Below, piece by piece: positions 1 to 6,057 of a stretch of DNA of 11,604 nt. The translations under genes were made by a program, and so were the position numbers. Position 1 is the stretch's first letter; each line of letters opens with the position of its first letter. Where the stretch lies: the NCBI GenBank assembly GCA_948794795.1, contig CAQGLR010000068.1:1-11604 (forward strand). Direction: 5' to 3'. The notes beneath the pieces were generated by a model, which was given only the letters and a program-made list of their open reading frames with translations, did no database searches and was not told where the DNA came from. The stretch comes from an uncultured Lachnospiraceae bacterium. Its GTDB lineage: Bacteria > Bacillota > Clostridia > Lachnospirales > Lachnospiraceae.

Positions 1-217
1 GAATTGCCAGAGCCACATAATTTGTGCATTTTTTAATTTTCAAACACGCCCTAGATTTATTATACACCAAAAACACAATAATTGGCAAATTTTTCTTTTA
101 TCCTTATTTACTTAAAATACATTCTAAAATATTTATAACAGAAAATAAGCCTGCATTTCTTTAGAAATTAATTATAGTAAAATTATTAAAATCATTCATG
201 CATTTTTTAAATTCCTC
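1..217. other. AT-rich non-coding left flank, possible insertion-sequence end
   Basis: No convincing reading frame or ribosome binding site is visible here. The one feature that stands out is at 38-55: read on the minus strand it is CTAGGGCGTGTTTGAAAA, followed to the left by an A-rich stretch and ATGCAC. A GC-rich block ending in a TTGAAA-like hexamer in otherwise AT-rich DNA resembles the terminal inverted repeat of an insertion sequence whose body would lie left of the window. Only one end is present, so no partner repeat or target duplication can be checked. The rest, about 60-217, is A/T-rich spacer in front of the transporter promoter. Confidence 0.25.
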
Positions 218-246
218 TTGAAATTCCAAGGAAAATCTTGTAAAAT
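218..246 (+). promoter_or_regulatory. Sigma-A-type promoter of the MATE transporter gene
   Basis: A -35 box TTGAAA (218-223) and a -10 box TAAAAT (241-246) are separated by exactly 17 bp. Transcription would start near 253, giving a leader of about 70 nt. The predicted start falls at the base of the inverted repeat described next, so the leader RNA would open with a hairpin, or a repressor bound to the repeat would cover the start site. Confidence 0.6.
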
Positions 247-300
247 ATTATGGTTTGCATATGAACTGTACAAATGTTTATAGCAAACTATTTTAATATT
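244..300 (+). promoter_or_regulatory. Long imperfect inverted repeat in the MATE gene leader (operator or leader hairpin)
   Basis: The arms 250-258 (ATGGTTTGC) and 283-291 (GCAAACTAT) pair over 9 bp with one G-U. After a single bulged A (259), 260-266 (TATGAAC) pairs with 276-282 (GTTTATA) over 7 bp, including one more G-U. The loop is about 9 nt. An outer AT stem, 244-249 with 295-300, extends the symmetry. No T-run follows, so it is not a plain terminator. Its position over the expected start site fits an operator for a drug-responsive repressor or a structured 5' leader. Confidence 0.55.
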
Positions 301-323
301 ATAAAGAAAGGAAGTATTTACAC

Positions 324-1670
324 ATGAAAGATAAAACAACAGAAATTTTTAAAAATGCACCTGTCCCTAAAGCAGTTTTAAACAATGCTATACCATCTAT
401 TATAAGCATGATAATGGTACTTGCTTATAACCTTGCTGATACATTTTTTATTGGACAGACCAAAGATGCATATATGGTTGCTGCAGTATCAGTTGCCACA
501 CCCGCATTCCTTATATTTATGGCTATAGGAATGTTATTTGGAATTGGTGGTACTTCTCTTATTTCAAGAATGTTAGGACAAGGTAATAATGAAAAAGCTA
601 AAAACATTTCTTCATTCTGTTTCTGGACAGGTCTTGTAACCGGAGTAATTTCAATGTTTTTAATATGGGTATTAAATAAACCTATATGCCTGCTTGTTGG
701 CGCAAGTGACGAAACAATGGCATATACTTCTGAATACCTTTCAATATTAGCTGTTTCAGTTCCATTTTTAATTATATCGAATATGTTCAGCAATATTATA
801 AGGTCTGAAGGATATGCCCAAAAGGCAATGGTAGGAATGATTATTGGAAATGTTGCAAATATAGTACTTGACCCAGTAATGATACTTTTATTCAAATGGA
901 ATATTGCAGGTGCTGCAATAGCAACTACTATTGGAAATATACTAGCAAGCATTTATTATATAATGCACCTGGTATCAAAGAACTCTTTGCTTTCAATACA
1001 TTTAAAAGACTACAAAGCAGGAAACCATATAGCATCTGGTGTACTTTCAATCGGTGTGCCTGCATCGTTTAACAGTATACTTATGAGCACATCAAATATT
1101 ATTATCAATAACTTTATGAAAGTTTATGGTGATATGGCAGTTGCAGGACTTGGTGTTGCAATGAAAGTAAATATGATTGTAGTTATGCTTCTAATAGGCC
1201 TGGGTACTGGTATACAGCCACTTCTTGGCTATTGTTTTGGTGCTAAAAACAAACAAAGGTATATGGCAGTTTTAAAATTCTCACTCTGCCTTGCACTTGC
1301 AATGAGCATTGTTATGACAATAATATGCTATTTTGGTGCAGCACCACTTGTAACAGCTTTTCTCGAAAATAAAGATGCTTTTAGTTTTGGTTTTACATTC
1401 TCAAGGATATATATAATATCGGGTCCTGTATTAGGAATATTATTTGTAATGATTAATGCAATACAATCCACAGGAGCAGCACTGCCATCACTTATACTTT
1501 CAGTATCAAGGCAAGGACTTCTATTTATACCTATACTGCTTATTTTAAATGCAGTGTCAGATACAGCACAGATGCTTGTAATAGCACAGCCTGTAACAGA
1601 TTACCTGGCAACAGCTTTTTCTGTAATACTCTTTATAATAACATATAAAAAATATTTTAAAGAATTCTGA
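324..1670 (+). CDS. MATE-family multidrug efflux transporter (MepA-like)
   Basis: Predicted inner-membrane, cation-coupled antiporter of the multidrug and toxic compound extrusion family; such proteins export cationic drugs, dyes or metabolites. The 448 residues match the usual family length of about 450. The N-terminus (AVLNNAIPSIISMIMVLAYN, then LADTFFIGQ) has the typical MATE TM1 pattern, and the segment GIGGTSLISRMLGQGNNEKA near residues 74-93 is the characteristic glycine-rich loop after TM2. The internal repeat (SIGVPASFNSILMSTSNIII, near 242-261) marks the start of the second six-helix bundle. About 12 hydrophobic segments run to the end, and the tail is short and basic. The ATG is preceded by AAAGGAAG (about 307-314) with a 9-nt spacer. 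The gene is alone, with its own promoter and leader hairpin. The substrate cannot be deduced. Confidence 0.93.
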   Translation: MKDKTTEIFKNAPVPKAVLNNAIPSIISMIMVLAYNLADTFFIGQTKDAYMVAAVSVATPAFLIFMAIGMLFGIGGTSLISRMLGQGNNEKAKNISSFCFWTGLVTGVISMFLIWVLNKPICLLVGASDETMAYTSEYLSILAVSVPFLIISNMFSNIIRSEGYAQKAMVGMIIGNVANIVLDPVMILLFKWNIAGAAIATTIGNILASIYYIMHLVSKNSLLSIHLKDYKAGNHIASGVLSIGVPASFNSILMSTSNIIINNFMKVYGDMAVAGLGVAMKVNMIVVMLLIGLGTGIQPLLGYCFGAKNKQRYMAVLKFSLCLALAMSIVMTIICYFGAAPLVTAFLENKDAFSFGFTFSRIYIISGPVLGILFVMINAIQSTGAALPSLILSVSRQGLLFIPILLILNAVSDTAQMLVIAQPVTDYLATAFSVILFIITYKKYFKEF

Positions 1671-1942
1671 CAAATACATTATATACAAACTAATAAGTTT
1701 TACCACACAGAAATAATATATAATACTAATTTATATTACAATAGCGGGATACTAATATTTGGCAGGTAATTAATATCTGACATAACAAAATCTAAAAATA
1801 ATTTGCCAGATTATATGTATAAATTTTTAAAATCTGTCCACATTTATAAAAGCTGTTTATTTAATTACTACAAAACCTGGATTACTTATCTGGTACTGTA
1901 GTAATTTATACAGATATATTGTTAAAAGTATTGGAGGATATT
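1671..1942. other. AT-rich intergenic region between the MATE and prenyltransferase-like genes
   Basis: No gene is visible. A weak 5-bp hairpin at 1687-1700 (AAACT/AGTTT) just after the transporter stop is followed by a single extra T and then A, so it is a poor terminator. The main structure is the inverted repeat at 1863-1906, described separately. I found no convincing -35/-10 pair for the downstream gene; TATACA at 1907-1912 is a possible -10 without a good -35 at proper spacing. Confidence 0.5.
1863..1906 (+). promoter_or_regulatory. 10-bp perfect inverted repeat upstream of the prenyltransferase-like gene
   Basis: AATTACTACA (1863-1872) and TGTAGTAATT (1897-1906) are exact reverse complements, separated by 24 nt. 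Inside the loop, ACC (1875-1877) and GGT (1892-1894) could add three pairs. There is no T-run, so an operator or leader structure is likelier than a terminator. The right arm ends 36 nt before the ATG. Confidence 0.45.
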
Positions 1943-2557
1943 ATGAAACGTATTCCAGAACATATTGGTATTATTCCAGATGGTAACAGACGGCGGGCAA
2001 AAATAAATGGATTAAAAAAAGAAGAAGGTTATGTACATGGACTAGAACCAGGTTTAAAGCTGATTAAAATAGCACAGAATTATGGTATAAAAGAATTAAC
2101 TTATTATGGATTTACAGTAGATAACTGTAAGCGTCCAAAAGAACAGGTTACTGCATTTTCAAAAGCATGTATAAGGGCTGTTAAAATGGCTGGACAAGAA
2201 AATACAGAATTATATGTAATTGGCAATACAAGTTCCTCATGTTTTCCTGAAGAACTGCTTCCATATACAGGCCACAGGAATAAAACTACTTGTAATAACA
2301 AGACATTAAAGGTAAACTTCCTAATAAACTACGGCTGGAAATGGGACATGAAGAATGGATGGGCATCCCAGGAAATACCAAGAATTGACTTGGTTATCCG
2401 GTGGGGCGGAATGTGCCGTTTATCCGGTTTTCTGCCTATCCAGACCGTCTATTCGGATTTTTATATTGTAAAAGAATTATGGCCAGATTTCCAGGAAAAA
2501 CAATTTACAGATGCTTTACAATGGTATCAGGAACAGGATATTACTTTAGGTGGATAG
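1943..2557 (+). CDS. Short divergent cis-prenyltransferase (undecaprenyl diphosphate synthase family) homologue
   Basis: Resembles the enzyme that condenses isopentenyl diphosphate onto farnesyl diphosphate to make the C55 cell-wall lipid carrier. Start: the frame opens at a TTG at 1919, but GGAGG (1933-1937) sits 5 nt before the ATG at 1943, giving 204 residues. Family motifs in order: HIGIIPDGNRRRAK (residues 7-20, catalytic Asp13), GIKELTYYGFTVDNCKRP (48-65), NYGWKWDM (129-136), IDLVIRWGGMCRLSGFL (148-164) and LWPDF (189-193). Differences from the canonical enzyme: Trp after DGNRR is Arg18; the Glu of RTGGE, which helps bind magnesium in E. coli UppS, is Met157; and the stretch between NYG and DLVIR is roughly 30 residues shorter. 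E. coli UppS has 253 residues. It is therefore unlikely to be the housekeeping UppS and may use another substrate or be non-catalytic. Family membership is confident; function is open. Confidence 0.8.
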   Translation: MKRIPEHIGIIPDGNRRRAKINGLKKEEGYVHGLEPGLKLIKIAQNYGIKELTYYGFTVDNCKRPKEQVTAFSKACIRAVKMAGQENTELYVIGNTSSSCFPEELLPYTGHRNKTTCNNKTLKVNFLINYGWKWDMKNGWASQEIPRIDLVIRWGGMCRLSGFLPIQTVYSDFYIVKELWPDFQEKQFTDALQWYQEQDITLGG

Positions 2558-2577
2558 ACCATATAAAAATTTATATT

Positions 2578-2598
2578 ATAGCTAGTCCAGCTATTTTT
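2578..2598 (+). terminator. Weak hairpin plus T-run after the prenyltransferase-like gene
   Basis: ATAGCT (2578-2583) and AGCTAT (2589-2594) form a 6-bp stem with a 5-nt loop, and the last base of the stem starts a run of five T. The stem is short and A/T-rich, so termination here would be partial at best. The stronger signal is at 2724-2768. Confidence 0.35.
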
Positions 2599-2600
2599 AA

Positions 2601-2720
2601 CAGTTCACGTCTATGAAGAAGGCGGGAAAGTTGAAAGTCTAATAAATATATAAATGCTTTGGCATTGCCATAGCTAAAATACTTGTATACTAAAAAATGG
2701 GAGAACTTAAAATAAATACC
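2601..2720. other. Unexplained purine-rich intergenic segment, possible remnant of a mobile element or small RNA
   Basis: This stretch differs in texture from its A/T-rich surroundings (CTATGAAGAAGGCGGGAAAG at 2611-2630). From 2606 one frame reads HVYEEGGKVESLINI before a stop at 2651. A neighbouring frame from 2653 reads NALALP before a stop at 2671, as if a C-terminal coding tail had been frameshifted. TGGC/GCCA (2660-2663/2667-2670) can form a tiny hairpin, and AGTTC (2602-2606) can pair with GAACT (2702-2706) to close the segment. It is either a decayed gene 3' end, possibly transposon-derived, or a structured RNA. Neither is proven. Confidence 0.25.
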
Positions 2721-2723
2721 ATG

Positions 2724-2768
2724 AAAGGCATAAACTCTTAATAATTTAATAAGATTTTATGCCTTTTT
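2724..2768 (+). terminator. Bidirectional rho-independent terminator between convergent genes
   Basis: AAAGGCATAAA (2724-2734) pairs perfectly with TTTATGCCTTT (2756-2766). After one C/T mismatch a second stem, TCTTA (2736-2740) with TAAGA (2750-2754), closes a 9-nt loop. The plus strand ends in TTTTT, typical of an intrinsic terminator for the prenyltransferase-like gene. The minus strand has only a short T-run, so it probably also serves the GH31 operon but less strongly. Confidence 0.8.
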
Positions 2769-2792
2769 AGTATTTCTATTATATATTTATGC

Positions 2793-4790
2793 CTATATTT
2801 TCCCTATAAGATAATCCTGCTTTCCATTACGCAAAAAAACTGGTATTGTTTCAATAGGTGCTGTTATTTCATACCATCCACCACCTTTATATTCTTTTCC
2901 ATCTGATGAATTTGTCCAAACAGTTCCTTCTGGCAGATAAACTTTTCTTTTAGTTTCATGCTGGTAACATACCGGTGCAATAAGTAAATCTGGACCATAC
3001 ATATATTCATCAGTAATATCCCAGCAGGCATTATCCTCTGGAAATTCATAAAACAATGCACGTATAACTGGTGTTCCTTTTAAGTGTGCTTCTTCCATAA
3101 GTTCTCTCGTATAATTACGTATAAGCTCACGGATATTAATATATTTTACCATAATATTATAATTCTCTTCACCATAGCTCCACACTTCATTATCTGCCCC
3201 TGTCCACTCACGGGTTTCACCAGATTTACTTATAATGTCTTCACCTGGCAGGCGGCATCCATGTATTCTCATAACAGGACAGAATGTTCCAAACTGGAAC
3301 CACCTTATTAAAAGCTCCTGGAAATCCGAGTCATCTTTGACACCACCATGAAAACCTCCAATATCAGTTGTCCACCATGGAATACCACTAATTCCCATGT
3401 GTATGCCTGCACATATCTGTTTACGGAAATCTTCGTATGTTGACATAATATCACCAGACCATACAAGTGCACCATAGCGCTGGCTTCCAGCCCATGCACA
3501 GCGTATAAGGTTTACAATCTTATCCTGTCCTGCTTTCTTCTGCCCTTCATAAAAAAGCCTGGCATATTCCCTTGGATAGATATTTCCAGTTTCTGAAACT
3601 GTTCCTGCATAATAACGGTAATTGTTAAAGTCATATCCTGTAAACTCAGGTTCCGCTTCATCAAGCCAGAAAGCATTTATTCCATAATCTGCATAATTTT
3701 CCTTGCACTTTTCCCAGACATATTCCCTTGTCCTTGGATTTGTTGCATCCATAAATACATTATTGCCATGAAATAACATCTGTACATCAATTCCATTATT
3801 GGCTTTAACAAACATCCCCTTTTGTCTCATTTCTTCAAAATTTATGCTGCGCCAGTCCACCTGTGGCCACACGGAAACCATTGTTTCAATCCCCATATCA
3901 TGCAGTTCCTTTACCATAGCTTCTGGATTTTCAAAATATTCTTTATCAAAACACCAGTCACCACATCTTAGCCAATGATAGTAGTCAATTATAATAACAT
4001 CTAATGGAATATTTCTCTTCTTGTATTCCCTGGCCACATTTAACACCTGTTCCTGGTTATAATACCTAAGTTTACATTGCCAGAAACCAAGCCCATACTC
4101 TGGCATCATAGGTGCTTTACCTGTAACAGCTGCATAAGCCTCCTCAATCTGTGCTGGCGTATCTCCTGCTGTAATCCAGTAATCAAGCTGTTTTGTAGAA
4201 TTTGCAATCCATTCTGTAGTATTAAGCCCAAAATGTACCTCCCCAACAGCAGCATTATTCCACAAGAAGCCATATCCAAGGCTTGATATATAAAATGGTA
4301 TGCTTGCCTGTGAATTACGGTGTGCAAGTTCCAGGTTACATCCTTTTAAATCCATAATTTCCTGTTGGTACTGTCCCATTCCATATATTTTCTCGTTGCG
4401 GTCTGACATAAAAGAAACTTTAAGATGGAAACTATCCCCATTTAGTGGTGTAAAATGACGTGCTTTAAGGGTTAATGCACCTCCATTTGGAATTTCAGAC
4501 AATAAGCACTCACCTTTCTTGTTAATAAACTTAATCTGGAGTGCATTGCCCCATGGCTGTACTACAAGTTCTGCTGTAATATTCCCATTGCATATTGTTG
4601 CTGACGTAGCACTTATATTAATTTCTGGCTGTACTGCTGGTGCATCAAGAAGTGCAGCACTATACCCTGTAATATCACCTAATATAACAGAGCGCACACG
4701 CAGGCTGTTTTCTCCCCATGGAGTTACCATAACAGTTTCCCCGTTTTCCTGGAAAAACAGGCTTCCATTTTTTTCTTCAAAAAAATCCAT
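2793..4790 (-). CDS. Glycoside hydrolase family 31 alpha-glycosidase (alpha-xylosidase or alpha-glucosidase type), compact form
   Basis: Retaining exo-hydrolase that removes alpha-linked glucose or xylose; no signal peptide is visible, so probably cytoplasmic. Residues 1-220 form the N-terminal beta-sandwich region, including the sugar-mutarotase-like part (EKIYGMGQYQ, 133-142). The (beta/alpha)8 barrel begins at about 228 (PMMPEYGLGFWQCKLRYY) and contains DVIIIDYYHW (264-273). The predicted nucleophile is Asp377 in FWLDEAEPE and the acid/base is Asp447 in VWSGD, with the family hallmarks WWTTDIGGF (472-480) and MRIHG (507-511). A proximal C-terminal beta domain follows (DLLIAPV, 601-607; TIPVFLRNG, 648-656). 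At 665 residues it ends where many family members carry a further distal domain. The WLDEAEPE form recalls bacterial alpha-xylosidases, but the substrate is not fixed by sequence. GGAGG lies 7 nt before the ATG, and the gene starts 15 nt after the oxidoreductase stop, so the two form an operon. Confidence 0.92.
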   Translation of the reverse strand: MDFFEEKNGSLFFQENGETVMVTPWGENSLRVRSVILGDITGYSAALLDAPAVQPEINISATSATICNGNITAELVVQPWGNALQIKFINKKGECLLSEIPNGGALTLKARHFTPLNGDSFHLKVSFMSDRNEKIYGMGQYQQEIMDLKGCNLELAHRNSQASIPFYISSLGYGFLWNNAAVGEVHFGLNTTEWIANSTKQLDYWITAGDTPAQIEEAYAAVTGKAPMMPEYGLGFWQCKLRYYNQEQVLNVAREYKKRNIPLDVIIIDYYHWLRCGDWCFDKEYFENPEAMVKELHDMGIETMVSVWPQVDWRSINFEEMRQKGMFVKANNGIDVQMLFHGNNVFMDATNPRTREYVWEKCKENYADYGINAFWLDEAEPEFTGYDFNNYRYYAGTVSETGNIYPREYARLFYEGQKKAGQDKIVNLIRCAWAGSQRYGALVWSGDIMSTYEDFRKQICAGIHMGISGIPWWTTDIGGFHGGVKDDSDFQELLIRWFQFGTFCPVMRIHGCRLPGEDIISKSGETREWTGADNEVWSYGEENYNIMVKYINIRELIRNYTRELMEEAHLKGTPVIRALFYEFPEDNACWDITDEYMYGPDLLIAPVCYQHETKRKVYLPEGTVWTNSSDGKEYKGGGWYEITAPIETIPVFLRNGKQDYLIGKI

Positions 4791-4805
4791 ATAAATACCT
4801 CCACA

Positions 4806-5771
4806 TTAAATTTGTTTTTTAATATCCATATGTATATCTTCCATTACCTTCATCATCTTTATAATTTCACTATGGGGCATTTCTTCACATTCTTTCTGTC
4901 CTGCAAGAACTGCTTTTGTTGCCGCTTCTAACTCATATTCATAACCACTAATCTGTTCTGGTTGCAGGATTTCCCTGGTACACTGGTGTTCTTTATTATA
5001 AACCCTTATACTCTCATAATTATTCACATTTTCTACAATAGCATAACCTTCTGTTCCATAGATAATTCCCTGGCGGTCTGATGGTCCTGTTATAGAATTT
5101 AACATAGATACAACAATTCCTGATGGATAAGACATAATTATTGCACTAACCTGGTCCACCCCACATAACTTACATATAACAGTGTGCAAAACAGAATAAT
5201 CCATACCTGCAACAGCATCAACAAATGTTAACGGATAAATCCCTACATCAAAAAGTGCACCACCACCCAGTTCCGGGGTATGGACACGTGCCCTTTCCCA
5301 TACTGGATATCCAAGGTTAGCTGTAATAGCAGTTATTATCCCTATCTCTTCTGAGTCCCTTAACTTCTGGACTTCCTTATACAATGGCATATACCTTGTC
5401 CACATAGCTTCACCAGCAAAAATATTCTTTTCTTCTGCAAACTTAAGAATTTCTTCTGCTTCTTGTGCAGTCATTGTAAATGGTTTTTCACAAAAAACTG
5501 CTTTTCCCATCTCCAGGCACATTTTCATCTGGTTAAAATGTTCTGACGGTGGTGTTGCTATATAAACCAGGTCAATTTCTGGGTCTTTTAACATTTCTAT
5601 ATAACTTCCATAAGACTTCTCTAATTTATACTTTTTTGCAAACTTTTCCGCACGTTCTTTGCTGCGTGAAGCAATAGCAACAGGCATAATACTTTTTACT
5701 TCATGCATTGTATGCATTATTTTACCAGACATATGTCCTGCCCCTAATATTCCAGTTTTTACCTTATCCAT
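4806..5771 (-). CDS. Gfo/Idh/MocA-family NAD(P)-dependent oxidoreductase, dihydrodiol/xylose dehydrogenase-like
   Basis: Cytoplasmic sugar- or polyol-type dehydrogenase of 321 residues. The Rossmann domain opens with GILGAGHMSGKI (7-18), which holds the glycine-rich dinucleotide loop. ASRSKERAEKFA (34-45) follows the second strand; basic residues there suggest NADP, an inference. Next come VYIATPPSEHF (69-79), the hallmark EKP (95-97, Lys96) and the C-terminal-domain motif GGGALFDVGIYP (169-180). Many family members have His at the end of DxGxH; this protein has Tyr179. The Lys96/Tyr179 pair matches the catalytic Lys97/Tyr180 of mammalian dimeric dihydrodiol dehydrogenase, an enzyme also known as an NADP D-xylose dehydrogenase. 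It is first gene of an operon with the GH31 enzyme, which hints at oxidation or reduction of the released sugar. The ribosome site is GGGGG (5778-5782), 6 nt before the ATG. Confidence 0.9.
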   Translation of the reverse strand: MDKVKTGILGAGHMSGKIMHTMHEVKSIMPVAIASRSKERAEKFAKKYKLEKSYGSYIEMLKDPEIDLVYIATPPSEHFNQMKMCLEMGKAVFCEKPFTMTAQEAEEILKFAEEKNIFAGEAMWTRYMPLYKEVQKLRDSEEIGIITAITANLGYPVWERARVHTPELGGGALFDVGIYPLTFVDAVAGMDYSVLHTVICKLCGVDQVSAIIMSYPSGIVVSMLNSITGPSDRQGIIYGTEGYAIVENVNNYESIRVYNKEHQCTREILQPEQISGYEYELEAATKAVLAGQKECEEMPHSEIIKMMKVMEDIHMDIKKQI

Positions 5772-5809
5772 ATAATTCCCCCAATTCTAATAACAAATTT
5801 ATATTAAAA

Positions 5810-5838
5810 ATTGTACCATAGTTATACACAAAATACAA
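5810..5838 (-). promoter_or_regulatory. Sigma-A-type promoter of the oxidoreductase-GH31 operon
   Basis: Read on the minus strand, TTGTAT (-35, 5833-5838) and TACAAT (-10, 5810-5815) are separated by exactly 17 bp. Transcription would start near 5803, giving a leader of about 30 nt to the ATG at 5771. No catabolite-repressor (cre) box was seen nearby. Confidence 0.6.
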
Positions 5839-6057
5839 AAATAATCCCTATATCTTTTTCATAGCTTTTTATATAACACATAATCTCCAGTTATATACAC
5901 TCTTACATATCCCATCCAGGTGTAATGGAGGCAAAGATATTTCCACAATATAGCTTACATGGGATAAAATTTTATAAAAAACATACACTTAAACTGGTAA
6001 TTTGTATAAAAATGCATTAAAATCAATAGTATAAAACAATTAAATGGAGGTATTCAT
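5839..6057. other. Intergenic region between divergent operons, upstream of ppx
   Basis: A/T-rich spacer between the oxidoreductase promoter and ppx. An 8-bp inverted repeat, TATCCCAT (5908-5915) with ATGGGATA (5959-5966), encloses 43 nt. It is the only clear symmetry and might bind a regulator. TATAAA occurs at 6005-6010 and 6030-6035, but neither has a good -35 at 16-18 bp, so the ppx promoter cannot be fixed. Confidence 0.4.

Noticed and set aside
425..952. 175-codon minus-strand open frame inside the MATE gene
   Set aside because: It is fully antisense to a clear membrane transporter and its translation is the low-complexity pattern expected from the opposite strand; it has no ribosome site.
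1919..1942. TTG start giving eight extra residues on the prenyltransferase-like protein
   Set aside because: The GGAGG that would serve the gene lies downstream of this TTG and is ideally placed for the ATG at 1943, which also aligns with the family N-terminus.
2401..2616. 71-codon plus-strand frame overlapping the end of the prenyltransferase-like gene
   Set aside because: Out-of-frame shadow of a conserved motif region; no independent ribosome site.
5925..6020. 31-codon plus-strand frame beginning ATGGAGGCAAAG ahead of ppx
   Set aside because: Only a marginal AGGTG site, no similarity, and a lysine-rich composition explained by A-rich DNA; the GGAGG here is inside the frame and leads to no start codon.
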